Below are positions 31,773 to 40,404 of a DNA stretch of 64,000 nucleotides, one piece after another (within the stretch, counting starts at the first letter, position 1; the number at the start of each line of letters is the position of its first letter). The DNA comes from Alistipes megaguti (GTDB taxonomy: Bacteria > Bacteroidota > Bacteroidia > Bacteroidales > Rikenellaceae), in assembly GCF_900604385.1 (NCBI RefSeq), contig NZ_LR027382.1, forward strand, positions 2,009,501 through 2,073,500. Direction: 5' to 3'. The notes under the pieces were generated by a model. It did no database searches. It worked only from the letters and a program-made list of their open reading frames with translations, and was not told the DNA's origin. The position numbers and the translations under genes are program-made.

Positions 31773-33224
31773 TTGTCCGGAGAACTCAAAGAGAAGGTCG
31801 CTCAGGGGGTCGCCTGGAGCATGGCCGAGAAGATCGGATCCATGCTTCTGACCATGGCCGTGCGCTTCGTGATCCTGCGTCTGCTGACGCGCGAGATCAT
31901 GGGCTTCATGGCCATCCCCACGGCCATCGTCACCGTGCTTCTGGTCATCGTCGACGGCGGTTTCTCGCAGGGCCTCATCCGCCGCAAGGATCCTTCGGGA
32001 ACGGACTACAAGTCGGTCTTTCTCTTCAACATGACCGTCTCGCTGGGCTGTTACGTGGGAATGGTGGCTACGGCGCCGCTGCTGGCCCGCTGGTACGACA
32101 TGCCCGTCATCGCTGAGATTGCTCCGGTCTTCTACCTGCTGCTCCCGCTGACGGCCCTGTGTGCCGTGCAGAACACGATATTCATCCGGCAGTTCCGCTT
32201 CGCCCTGCTGTCGAAGGTCACCTTCCTCTCGTCACTTGTCGGCGGGCTGGCCGCCATCGGCTGCGCGCTGGCCGGGTGGGGAATCTGGAGTCTGGTCATC
32301 GAACGGGTCGTCTCGGTGGGGCTGCGCACGGGCATCCTCTGGTGGCTCAGTGACTGGCGCCCCCGCGGCAGCTTCTCCCCGCAGCCGCTGTATGAGATGT
32401 CGAAGTTCGGATGCAGCCTGATGGCCACCGACCTGATCTCGAACTTCTACAACAAGATCCCGCAGTTCTTCCTCGGATCGCTCTATCCGGCCGCTACGCT
32501 CGGCTCGTTCGATCAGGCCGTCAAGATCAAGGACATGCCCGCGGTGACGGGCGTCCAGGCCGTGCAGAATGTCACCTTCCCGGCCTTTTCGAAGATCCGC
32601 GACGACCTTCCGAAACTTACCGAAAGCTACCGCCAGGTGGTGATGATCGTCGCCTACGTCATGTTTCCCGTCATGCTGGGGCTCTCGGCCGTGTCCCACG
32701 ACCTCTTCGCCGTGCTGCTGTCCGAAGAGTGGATGCCCACGGTCCCCTATTTCGAGGTGGTCTGTCTGGCCGGGTTGTTCTCGCCCGTGGCCGTCATCTC
32801 GATGAACATCCTCAAGGCTCGCAGCGCCGGCCCGCTCATCGTGCGGCTCGAAATCCTGAAAAAGATCGTTATGACGGTGATCTTTGCCGTGACGATCCCC
32901 CACAGTGTCATGGCTGTCGTCTGGGGACTGGTTGCCATCGCCTTCTGCGAAATGGCCATCAACTTCTGGGCCACGCGCCGCTTCACGCAGCTGACCCTCG
33001 GCCGCTTCCTCCGCACGCTGCTCCCCATGGCACTGCTCTCCGTCGTGATGTGGCTGGCCGTACGCGGCGTCGGAATGTGGATCCCCGACAGTGCCATACT
33101 GCGTCTGCTGGCCGGGGTGACGGTCGGCGTGGCGCTCTACGTCGGCCTCTCGGCCCTCTTCCGCCTCGAAGCCTTCCGTCTGGTCTGCGACCTCCTGAAA
33201 AAACAGATCGTCCACAAGGCGTAG
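31773..33224 (+). CDS. Polysaccharide flippase (Wzx/MATE-like oligosaccharide transporter)
   Basis: 483 aa with 12-14 hydrophobic helices. The N-terminus LKEKVAQGVAWSMAEKIGSMLLTM and ILRLLTREIMGFMAIPTAIV are typical of the lipopolysaccharide/teichoic-acid flippase (PST, MurJ-like superfamily) group in Bacteroidales. It would export undecaprenyl-linked glycans. The best start is a TTG at 31773, three bases after the pyk stop; an ATG at 31821 would remove the first amphipathic segment. No glycosyltransferases are adjacent. Confidence 0.85.
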   Translation: MSGELKEKVAQGVAWSMAEKIGSMLLTMAVRFVILRLLTREIMGFMAIPTAIVTVLLVIVDGGFSQGLIRRKDPSGTDYKSVFLFNMTVSLGCYVGMVATAPLLARWYDMPVIAEIAPVFYLLLPLTALCAVQNTIFIRQFRFALLSKVTFLSSLVGGLAAIGCALAGWGIWSLVIERVVSVGLRTGILWWLSDWRPRGSFSPQPLYEMSKFGCSLMATDLISNFYNKIPQFFLGSLYPAATLGSFDQAVKIKDMPAVTGVQAVQNVTFPAFSKIRDDLPKLTESYRQVVMIVAYVMFPVMLGLSAVSHDLFAVLLSEEWMPTVPYFEVVCLAGLFSPVAVISMNILKARSAGPLIVRLEILKKIVMTVIFAVTIPHSVMAVVWGLVAIAFCEMAINFWATRRFTQLTLGRFLRTLLPMALLSVVMWLAVRGVGMWIPDSAILRLLAGVTVGVALYVGLSALFRLEAFRLVCDLLKKQIVHKA

Positions 33225-33260
33225 ACGATCTGTTTTCCATTCGGGTGCGATGCCCGTCTC

Positions 33261-34328
33261 CTATTCGTAGACTTTCGGGGTGATGATCCCCCGCAGCACC
33301 ACCAGCGCATTCTGTACCAGCGCCTCGAGTTCATTCTCTCCGGGATAGACCGTCACCGGGGCGATGAACGAGCAGTGGCGGCGGATATACTCCACGACCG
33401 GCTCGTTGTAGGCGATGCCGCCCGTGAGCAGAATGCCGTCCACACGCCCTTCGAGCACGGCGGCCATCGCACCGATCTGCTTCGAGATGTTGTAGCACAT
33501 GGCGTCCAGCACCTTTCGGGCCCGCTGGTCCCCCTGTGCGATGCGTTCCATCACCTGAATGACGGAGTTTGTCCCCAGATAGGCCACCAGTCCGCCCTTG
33601 CTCGAAACGTATTTCAACAGCTCCTCGCGGGTGTACTGTCCCGAGAAGCAGACCTTGATCAGGTCGCTCGACGGAATGCTCCCCGCACGGTCCGGGGCGA
33701 AGGGTCCGTCGCCGTCCAGCGCATTGTTGACGTCAACGATCCGCCCCCGGCGGTGAGCTGCCACCGAGATGCCGCCGCCCATGTGGGCCACGATCAGGTT
33801 CGTCTCCTCGTATGTGCGGCCCGTCTTCTTGCAGTGCAGCCGCGCGATGGCCTTCTGGTTCAGGGCGTGGAAGACCGACTTGCGCGGGCACATCGGCATG
33901 CCGGTGATCCGCGCCGTGTCGTCCATCTCGTCCACCACCGGCGGATCGGCAATGTAGGCCTTCACCTTGGCCATGTGGGCGATCTGAGCCGCAAGCAGTC
34001 CGCCCAGGTTGCAGGCGTGCTTCATCACGGCGTTGCGCAGGTCGTAGCGCATCCGCGAATTCACCTCGTAGACTCCCGCCGGTATCGGGTGGATCAGCCC
34101 TCCGCGGCCGATGACGGCCGACAGTTCGCGAAGCGGAAAGTTTGCCTCGCGAAGGGCCGAAAGGATCAATCCCCGCCGCCAGTCCAACTGGTCGATGACG
34201 TCGGTGAAGCGTTGCAGCTCCTCGGTCGAATGGCGCAGCGTCAAATCCAACAAAGGCCGCTCTTCCTCGTAAAGAGCGACCTTTGTGGATGTTGAGCCGG
34301 GATTTATAGCTAAGATCTTGTAGCTCAT
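33261..34328 (-). CDS. buk: Butyrate kinase
   Basis: 355 aa ASKHA-fold kinase. The phosphate-1 motif is INPGSTSTKVALY (residues 6-18), with AVIGRGGLIHPIPAGVYEVN and VAHMGGGISVAAHRRGRIVDVNNALDGDGPFAPDRAG diagnostic of butyrate (rather than acetate) kinase. It forms ATP from butyryl-phosphate or branched acyl-phosphates. Last gene of the crcB-ackA-ptb-buk run. Confidence 0.94.
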   Translation of the reverse strand: MSYKILAINPGSTSTKVALYEEERPLLDLTLRHSTEELQRFTDVIDQLDWRRGLILSALREANFPLRELSAVIGRGGLIHPIPAGVYEVNSRMRYDLRNAVMKHACNLGGLLAAQIAHMAKVKAYIADPPVVDEMDDTARITGMPMCPRKSVFHALNQKAIARLHCKKTGRTYEETNLIVAHMGGGISVAAHRRGRIVDVNNALDGDGPFAPDRAGSIPSSDLIKVCFSGQYTREELLKYVSSKGGLVAYLGTNSVIQVMERIAQGDQRARKVLDAMCYNISKQIGAMAAVLEGRVDGILLTGGIAYNEPVVEYIRRHCSFIAPVTVYPGENELEALVQNALVVLRGIITPKVYE

Positions 34329-34374
34329 AAAGTTTTCGGTTCAGGGTTAGTGCGCGGCTATCCCGCCGCAAAGG

Positions 34375-35283
34375 TCATTTCTTCACGGCCAGGCAAGCCA
34401 GTGCGATCGAGTAGAGTTTCGTGAGGCTCGTATCGCCGCGCGAGGTCAGCACGCACGGTACGTTCGTACCCATGACCATGGCGGCCAACTCGCCGCCGCA
34501 CAGGTGCGTCGTGCTCTTGAAGAAGACGTTGGCCGACTCCAGGTTCGGGAAGAGCAGGCAGTCCGGATCGCCGGCCACCGACGAACCCTTCACCTTCTTG
34601 TGCTCGGCAACCTCCTTGTAGAGGGCTACGTCCAGCGACAGCGGGCCGTCGACAATCACGTTGCCCAACTGGCCGCGGTCGCCCATCTTGGCCAGAATGG
34701 CGCCGTCGGTCGACGATACCACGCTCGTGAGAACCTGCTCCGAGGGGGCGATGCAGGCGATCTTCGGGCAGTCGATGCCCAGCAGCTTGGCCGTCTGGGC
34801 CAGGTAGCCGATCTGCTTCATCTTCTGCTTGAAGTCCGGCAGCGGAATGACGGCCACGTCCGAGATGATGAGCAGCTTGTGGTAGCACGGCATCTCGATG
34901 ATCGAGACGTGGCTCAGCACGCCCTTCGGCGGGAAGAGGCCGGCATCCTTGTTCAGGATTCCGCGCATGTATTTGTCCGTCGAGACCAGACCCTTCATCA
35001 GTACGTCGGCATTGCCGGCCACTACGGCGGCGACGGCCTGCTGCACGCACTTCACGTCATTGGTTTCGTTGACGATGTTGAAGGCCTTGATGTCGATGTT
35101 GTTTTCCGAGCAGACCTGCTCGATCACGGCCTTGTCGCCGTAGAGCGTCGGCTCGACAAGTCCCTTCTTGTAGGCTTCGTAGACCGCTGCCAGCGTGTGC
35201 GAATCCTGGCCGTAGGCTACGGCAAGACGTTTTTTACCCCTCTTTCTCGCCTCTTCGACGATCTCGGTAAGATGCTGAATCAT
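34375..35283 (-). CDS. ptb: Phosphate butyryltransferase
   Basis: 302 aa of the phosphate acetyl/butyryl transferase family. MIQHLTEIVEEARKRGKKRLAVAYGQDS, VLMKGLVSTDKYMRGILNKDAGL and KVKGSSVAGDPDCLLFPNLESAN identify the Ptb branch. It converts acyl-CoA + Pi to acyl-phosphate for butyrate kinase. No butyryl-CoA-forming genes are nearby, so the natural substrate could be a branched or propionyl-type CoA. Confidence 0.93.
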   Translation of the reverse strand: MIQHLTEIVEEARKRGKKRLAVAYGQDSHTLAAVYEAYKKGLVEPTLYGDKAVIEQVCSENNIDIKAFNIVNETNDVKCVQQAVAAVVAGNADVLMKGLVSTDKYMRGILNKDAGLFPPKGVLSHVSIIEMPCYHKLLIISDVAVIPLPDFKQKMKQIGYLAQTAKLLGIDCPKIACIAPSEQVLTSVVSSTDGAILAKMGDRGQLGNVIVDGPLSLDVALYKEVAEHKKVKGSSVAGDPDCLLFPNLESANVFFKSTTHLCGGELAAMVMGTNVPCVLTSRGDTSLTKLYSIALACLAVKK

Positions 35284-35331
35284 GATGTTTGAGTTTTTTG
35301 GGATGGTTTATCCGTTGTTTGTTTGTCTCTT

Positions 35332-36534
35332 CTATTTGACCAGGTTGTAGGTGTCCGTGGCGATCATCAGCTCCTCGTCGGTGGCAATCACGGCCACCTT
35401 CACCTTCGAGTCGGCCTTCGAGAGCAGCTTGTTCACGCCCCGGGCGCCGCGGTTGGCCTCCGGGTCGAACTCCACGCCCATGAACTCCAGACCCGTGCAG
35501 ACCGCCTCGCGCATCTCGCTCGAGTTCTCGCCCACACCGCCCGTGAAGACGATCAGATCCACGCCGCCCATCTCGGCCGCATACTGCCCGACGAACTTCT
35601 TGATGCGCAGGTAGTACATGTCGCGCGCCAGGATGGCCCGTTCGTTGCCCTCGTCGTAGGCGCGGTCGATGTCGCGCATGTCGCTCGAGATGCCCGTCAG
35701 ACCCAGCACGCCCGACTTCTTGTTCATCATCGTGTCGAGTTCGGCGTAGCTCATCCCCTCCTTTTCGCCGATGAAGGTGATGGCGCTGGCGTCAACCTGG
35801 CCGCAGCGCGTGCCCATGACCAGACCGTCGAGCGGCGAGAAGCCCATCGACGTGTCGTACGACTTGCCGTCGAGCACGGCCGTGATCGAGGCGCCGTTGC
35901 CGATGTGGCAGGTGATGATCTTCGAATGTGCGAAGTCCAGACCGGCCAGTTCGGCGCCGACCCGTGCCACGTACTTGTGGCTCGTTCCGTGGAAGCCGTA
36001 CTTGCGCACGCGATATTTCTCATAGTATTCGTAGGGCAGGGCGAACATGTAGTTCACGGCCGGGATCGTCTGGTGGAACGACGTGTCGAAGACCGTCACC
36101 TGTCTGATGCCCGGAAGCACCTTCTCCACGGCGTTGATTCCCTCGAGGCTGGCCGGGTTGTGCAGCGGTGCGATCTGGCACAGCGACTGGATCTTGGCCT
36201 TGACATCCTCCGTGACCAGGCAGCTGGCCGGGAAGTATTCGCCGCCATGGGCCACGCGGTGGCCGACGGCCTTCACCTCGTCGAGCGACGCGATGACGCC
36301 GTGCGAGGGGTCGGTCAGTGCCTCGAGCACCAGTTTGATGCCGGTCGTATGGTCGGGAATCGGCTGGTGGAGTTCGAAGGGCGTCTTCCCCACGGGTTTG
36401 TGCGTGAGGTCTCCCTCCGGAAGGCCGATGCGTTCCACGAGTCCTTTGGCGAGCAGTTTGCCCGATGCGTCCGTCATGTCGATCACCTGGTATTTGATCG
36501 ACGACGAACCGCAGTTCAATACGAGAATTACCAT
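35332..36534 (-). CDS. ackA: Acetate kinase
   Basis: 400 aa. VLVLNCGSSSIKYQVID at the N-terminus, YGFHGTSHKYVARVGAELAG, and TCHIGNGASITAVLDGKSYDTSMGFSPLDGLVMGTRCGQVDASA are signature motifs. It yields ATP from acetyl-phosphate. The usual partner pta is absent here; ptb follows 48 bp downstream instead. Confidence 0.97.
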   Translation of the reverse strand: MVILVLNCGSSSIKYQVIDMTDASGKLLAKGLVERIGLPEGDLTHKPVGKTPFELHQPIPDHTTGIKLVLEALTDPSHGVIASLDEVKAVGHRVAHGGEYFPASCLVTEDVKAKIQSLCQIAPLHNPASLEGINAVEKVLPGIRQVTVFDTSFHQTIPAVNYMFALPYEYYEKYRVRKYGFHGTSHKYVARVGAELAGLDFAHSKIITCHIGNGASITAVLDGKSYDTSMGFSPLDGLVMGTRCGQVDASAITFIGEKEGMSYAELDTMMNKKSGVLGLTGISSDMRDIDRAYDEGNERAILARDMYYLRIKKFVGQYAAEMGGVDLIVFTGGVGENSSEMREAVCTGLEFMGVEFDPEANRGARGVNKLLSKADSKVKVAVIATDEELMIATDTYNLVK

Positions 36535-36577
36535 AGTTTATTCTTTTTGAGTCTTTGTTGTTTCATTCGTTTTTGCC

Positions 36578-36952
36578 TCACGCCGTGCGGGTCTGCGAGC
36601 CGAGGAGCATGCCCAGCGCCGTAAAGAGCAGGCAGACCGCGATGCTCAGCACCACATAGCAGACCGCCGGGGCGTAGTCGCCGGCCCTGAGCAGCCGCAC
36701 CGTATCGGCCGAAAAGGTCGAGAAGGTCGTGAAGCCTCCGCAGAGCCCCGTCACCAGCAGCCATCCCCACGTCGAGGAGTCGAGTGCCTGGAGCAGGAAG
36801 CCGATCACGAGCGATCCTACGGCATTGACCGTGAAGGTCCCCAGCGGAAAACCGAACAACAGATGGCCGCCGAGCATCCATGTCGAAAGCGCATGACGGG
36901 CCATACAGCCGATGGCGCCGCCCAGTCCCACGCAGAAGAGTTCACGAATCAT
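36578..36952 (-). CDS. crcB: Fluoride exporter CrcB/Fluc
   Basis: 124 aa, four transmembrane helices. GGAIGCMARHALSTW, FGFPLGTFTVNAVGSLVIGFL and GLCGGFTTFSTFSADTVRLL are the Fluc pore motifs. It works as a dual-topology dimer that removes fluoride, an inhibitor of enolase and of several phosphotransfer enzymes. It lies 43 bp upstream of ackA on the same strand. I looked for a fluoride riboswitch upstream and did not find one. Confidence 0.95.
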   Translation of the reverse strand: MIRELFCVGLGGAIGCMARHALSTWMLGGHLLFGFPLGTFTVNAVGSLVIGFLLQALDSSTWGWLLVTGLCGGFTTFSTFSADTVRLLRAGDYAPAVCYVVLSIAVCLLFTALGMLLGSQTRTA

Positions 36953-36983
36953 AAGTAAAAGTAGGTATTATTCTACGGACTTG

Positions 36984-36991
36984 CAAATTTA
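36984..36991 (-). promoter_or_regulatory. -7 box of crcB-ackA-ptb-buk
   Basis: TAAATTTG on the minus strand, 31 bp before the crcB ATG. No further TAnnTTTG box is seen between the four genes, which supports one transcript. Confidence 0.55.
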
Positions 36992-37056
36992 ACGAAAAAA
37001 ATGATTACGGATTGTTCTGTTTTTTGCCCGAAAAGCGGGATTTTTCATCCGTTCTG

Positions 37057-38313
37057 CTACGGTTGCCGGATCTGGCCGTCGCCCGTGACGATGTATTTGT
37101 AGGTGGTCAGTTCGGGAAGTCCCATCGGACCCCGGGCGTGGAGCTTCTGGGTCGAGATACCGACCTCGGCCCCGAAGCCGAACTGTCCGCCGTCGGTGAA
37201 CGACGTCGGCAGGTTCACGTAGAGGCACGCCGCATCGACGCGGCGCGTGAAGCGTTCGGCCGCCGACGCATCCTCGGTTACGATCGACTCGCTGTGGTGC
37301 GACGTGTAGCGGGCGATGTGTGCGAGCGCCTCGTCGAGCGACGCAACGCTCCGGATGGCCAGCTTGTAGTCGAGAAACTCTGTGCCGTAGCTCGCTTCGG
37401 TGGCCTGTTGGAGCAGCTCGGCAGGGTAGTGCCCTTCGAGGGCCGCGAGCGATGCGGTGTCGGCGTAGAGCGTGACGTGGCGTTCGGCCAGCGGGGCGCA
37501 GAGCGCCGGCAGGTCGTCGAGCCGCGAGCGGTGGACGAGAAGGCAGTCCAGGGCGTTGCAGACGCTCACGCGGCGTGTCTTGGCGTTGCAGATCACGCGG
37601 CGCCCCTTTTCGACATCGCCCGCCGCATCGAAGTAGGTGTGGACGATCCCCGCACCGGTCTCGATCACCGGTACGCGGGCCTCTTCGCGCACGAAGCGGA
37701 TCAGTCCCGCACCGCCGCGCGGAATCACCACGTCGACGTAGCCCACGGCGTGGAGCAGCGCCCCCACGGCGGCGTGGTCCGAAGGCAGCAGCGTGAACGA
37801 CGCTTCGTCGATCCCCGACCGGCGGAGCGCTTCGTGCAGCACGCGGGCAATGGCCTCGTTCGAGCGGCGGGCGTCGCTGCCGCCCTTCAGCACGCAGGCG
37901 TTGCCCGTCTTCAGGCAGAGCGAGAAGATGTCCGTCGTGACGTTGGGCCGCGCCTCGCAGATCATCCCCACGACGCCGAACGGCACGCGCACCTTGCGGA
38001 TCGTCATGCCGTTGGGGCGCTTCCAGGCGGCCAGCGTCTCGCCCTGCGGCGAGGGAAGCCCGGCAACGGACTCCATGTCTGCGGCCATCGTCTCGAGCCG
38101 CTCGGGCGTGAGCCGCAGCCGGTCGCACAGCGGCGACGCGGGGTCCATGGCGGCCAGATCCTCGGCGTTGGCCGCGAGGATCTCCTCCAGGTGGCGGCGC
38201 AGCGCTTCGGCCGCCGTGCGGACCGCCTCCGAGAGGCGTTCGGCCGGGATGTCAGGCAGGGCGGCGCCGGCTTGCCGGGCCGCCTCGAAAAGGGGTTGGT
38301 AATCGGTCTGCAT
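37057..38313 (-). CDS. proA: Gamma-glutamyl phosphate reductase
   Basis: 418 aa NADPH-dependent reductase of proline synthesis. VPFGVVGMICEARPNVTTD and GNACVLKGGSDARRSNEAI belong to the nucleotide-binding domain. RRVSVCNALDCLLVHRS contains the catalytic Cys. DVVIPRGGAGLIRFV also fits. The ATG at 38313 (MQTDYQPL) is chosen over an upstream in-frame ATG at 38340, which overlaps proB. It starts 4 bp after the proB stop. Confidence 0.95.
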   Translation of the reverse strand: MQTDYQPLFEAARQAGAALPDIPAERLSEAVRTAAEALRRHLEEILAANAEDLAAMDPASPLCDRLRLTPERLETMAADMESVAGLPSPQGETLAAWKRPNGMTIRKVRVPFGVVGMICEARPNVTTDIFSLCLKTGNACVLKGGSDARRSNEAIARVLHEALRRSGIDEASFTLLPSDHAAVGALLHAVGYVDVVIPRGGAGLIRFVREEARVPVIETGAGIVHTYFDAAGDVEKGRRVICNAKTRRVSVCNALDCLLVHRSRLDDLPALCAPLAERHVTLYADTASLAALEGHYPAELLQQATEASYGTEFLDYKLAIRSVASLDEALAHIARYTSHHSESIVTEDASAAERFTRRVDAACLYVNLPTSFTDGGQFGFGAEVGISTQKLHARGPMGLPELTTYKYIVTGDGQIRQP

Positions 38314-38317
38314 GCGT

Positions 38318-39409
38318 CTATTCCAGATAGAGGTAATCACAATGAATCAGCGGGCGGAGCCCCTTGCGGCCCAGGTTGCGGCGGGCCGTGGCGCTGTCGC
38401 ACGCGATGCGTCCCACGCCCAGCGGCATCCCTTCGGGCGAGAGGATCCGCACGATGTCGTCGCGCTCGAAGTCGCCCTCGACCTGCGTGACCCCCACGGC
38501 CAGGATGCTCGCCGCCTGGCTCCGCCGGATGGCCTCGACCGCTCCGGCATCGAGCCGCAGCGTCCCCTTGGCGAAGCCTTCGCTGCTGGCGATCCACTTC
38601 TTGAGCCCCGAGGCCGGGCGGGCGGAGGGTTCGAAACGCGTGCAGATCACCTCGCCGTCGCCCAGAACGAGCTCCGTCAGGATGTTGTCGCGGCGGCCGT
38701 TGGCGATCACCACCTCGATCCCTTCGCCCGCCACGCGGCTGGCGATGCGGTTCTTCGAGGTCATGCCCCCGCGCCCGCGCGACGAACGCGTCGCGTCGAT
38801 ATAGGGCGAGAGGTCCTCGCCCGGAGCCACGCGCCGGATGATGCGCGAGGCGGGATCCGACGGCGAACCGTCGTAGATGCCGTCGACGTTGCTCAGAATC
38901 AGCAGCGCATCGGCCCCCATCATCGCCGCCACGAGCCCCGAAAGTTCGTCGTTGTCGGTGAACATCAGCTCCGTCACGGAGATCGTGTCGTTCTCGTTGA
39001 CGATCGGGATCACCCCGGCCGTCAGCATCGCCTCCATGCAGTTGCGCTGGTTGAGGTACTGGCGCCGCGTCGAGAGGCTCTCCCTGGTGGTGAGCACCTG
39101 CCCGCACGCAATGCCGTATTCGTGGAACAGGTCGTAGTAGCGCGTCATCAGCCGCACCTGTCCCACGGCCGAATAGAGCTGGCGTGCCGAGACCGTGTCG
39201 ATGCGTCCCGTGCACGGTTCGAGCAGGCTGCGCCCCGAGGCTACGGCCCCCGACGAGACGAGTATCGTCTCGATGCCCGCCCGGTGGAGGCGTGCCAGCT
39301 GGTCGACCAGCGCCGAAATGCGTGTCGTGTCGGGCCGGCCGTCCTCGCGCGTGAGCACGTTGCTGCCCACCTTGACGACGATCCGGCGGTATTTACCTTC
39401 CTGTATCAT
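38318..39409 (-). CDS. proB: Glutamate 5-kinase
   Basis: 363 aa. The amino-acid-kinase domain begins YRRIVVKVGSNVLT; VSSGAVASGRSLLE and the metal/feedback region IPIVNENDTISVTELMFTDNDELSG follow. The GRGGMTSKNRIASRVA loop leads to a C-terminal PUA domain (about 275-345). It phosphorylates glutamate for ProA, which follows immediately. Confidence 0.95.
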   Translation of the reverse strand: MIQEGKYRRIVVKVGSNVLTREDGRPDTTRISALVDQLARLHRAGIETILVSSGAVASGRSLLEPCTGRIDTVSARQLYSAVGQVRLMTRYYDLFHEYGIACGQVLTTRESLSTRRQYLNQRNCMEAMLTAGVIPIVNENDTISVTELMFTDNDELSGLVAAMMGADALLILSNVDGIYDGSPSDPASRIIRRVAPGEDLSPYIDATRSSRGRGGMTSKNRIASRVAGEGIEVVIANGRRDNILTELVLGDGEVICTRFEPSARPASGLKKWIASSEGFAKGTLRLDAGAVEAIRRSQAASILAVGVTQVEGDFERDDIVRILSPEGMPLGVGRIACDSATARRNLGRKGLRPLIHCDYLYLE

Positions 39410-39438
39410 GACTCTTAACCTTGCTAACCTTTTTCATG

Positions 39439-39461
39439 CGGACCGATCTCCCATCGGTCCG
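39439..39461 (-). other. Perfect 9-bp inverted repeat between response regulator and proB
   Basis: CGGACCGAT and ATCGGTCCG flank a 5-base loop, centred in the 67-bp gap between the two minus-strand genes. No T-tract follows on either strand, so it is not a standard terminator; an RNA-processing hairpin or operator is possible. Confidence 0.6.
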
Positions 39462-39476
39462 ACCGAACGCCCCCTC

Positions 39477-40148
39477 TCAGGGCTCGTACTTGTAGCCGAC
39501 GCCCTTGACCGTGACGATGCGTTCGTCGCCGATCTTCTGGCGCAGCTTGCGGATGTGGACGTCGATCGTGCGGTCGCCCACGACCACCTCCGTACCCCAG
39601 ATCTTGGCGTAGATCTCCTCGCGCGGAATCAGCTTGCCCGGCGACGAGTAGAGCAAATCGAGCAACGCGAACTCCTTGCGCGGAAGGCTGATCTCCTCGC
39701 CGTCGCGGATCACCATGTAGCGTTCGCGGTCGACCGTAATCCCCGCCGAAGGCCGCTTCTCGGGAGGCGTGCCGGCGTCGATGCGCTTGAGGATCGCCTG
39801 CACGCGGCTCACCAGCAGCTTCATCTTGATCGGTTTGGTCAGGTAGTCGTCGGCCCCCACGCCGAAGCCCGTCAGCTGCTGCTCCTCCTCGCCCAGCGCC
39901 GAGAGGAAAACCACCATCGTATCCTTCAGTTCGGGGTTGGTGCGGATCGCCCGGCAGGTCTGCGCACCGTCCATCACGGGCATCATCATGTCCAGCAGGA
40001 TCAGATGCGGATGGCACTCGGCGGCAACCTTCAGCGCCTCGGCGCCGTTCTGCGCCGTGAAGACCTCGTAACCCTCGCGGACGAGGTTGTATCGGACGAA
40101 TTCGAGGATGTCCACCTCGTCGTCCACCAGCAGGATGCGATGGCTCAT
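39477..40148 (-). CDS. OmpR/PhoB-family response regulator (no adjacent kinase)
   Basis: 223 aa. Receiver domain residues 1 to about 120: acidic pair in LLVDDEVDI, phospho-Asp in LILLDMMMPVMDG, Lys in DDYLTKPIKMK. The C-terminal winged-helix DNA-binding domain (about 130-223) ends with SPGKLIPREEIYAKIWG, then RTIDVHIRKLRQKIG and VKGVGYKYEP. The ATG at 40148 starts the receiver fold. No histidine kinase lies within this window beside it. Confidence 0.92.
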   Translation of the reverse strand: MSHRILLVDDEVDILEFVRYNLVREGYEVFTAQNGAEALKVAAECHPHLILLDMMMPVMDGAQTCRAIRTNPELKDTMVVFLSALGEEEQQLTGFGVGADDYLTKPIKMKLLVSRVQAILKRIDAGTPPEKRPSAGITVDRERYMVIRDGEEISLPRKEFALLDLLYSSPGKLIPREEIYAKIWGTEVVVGDRTIDVHIRKLRQKIGDERIVTVKGVGYKYEP

Positions 40149-40347
40149 TGTCGTCAGGTTCTGGGGCGGCGGACCGGAGTGCGCCGCGGGGTATACAACT
40201 TGCGAATGTAACAAAAATTTTCCGAAATCCCGCCGTTTTTTTCGGCGGATCACCTCCCCGCGGTGCGGGACCGTTCCGCTGTAGGTCGGGATTGCGCGCT
40301 TGTTGCAGGTTTTGTCGATTTCTCTTTCGGGTTCCGCATAAAATGGT

Positions 40348-40355
40348 TATATTTG
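40348..40355 (+). promoter_or_regulatory. -7 box of the DUF349 gene
   Basis: TATATTTG, full match, 49 bp before the ATG at 40405; TTTC (40325-40328) occupies the -33 position. The remainder of 40149-40347 is unremarkable divergent intergenic DNA. Confidence 0.6.
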
Positions 40356-40404
40356 CGGGATTTATGGACGCTCCCTTCGCCGGGATGCAAAAACCTCTAC
40401 TGTG

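Noticed and set aside
33261..36534. A butyrate-producing pathway
   Set aside because: Only the terminal Ptb-Buk pair is present; no genes for butyryl-CoA formation are seen in the window, so butyrate production is not claimed.
37026..37040. Small hairpin CCCG-AAAAG-CGGG followed by T5 on the plus strand
   Set aside because: It would terminate plus-strand transcription, but there is no plus-strand gene here, and on the minus strand (proA side) an A-run follows instead of T.
36953..37056. Possible fluoride riboswitch upstream of crcB
   Set aside because: The interval lacks the GATGG/ACC core of the crcB motif and is AT-rich with an ordinary promoter box instead.
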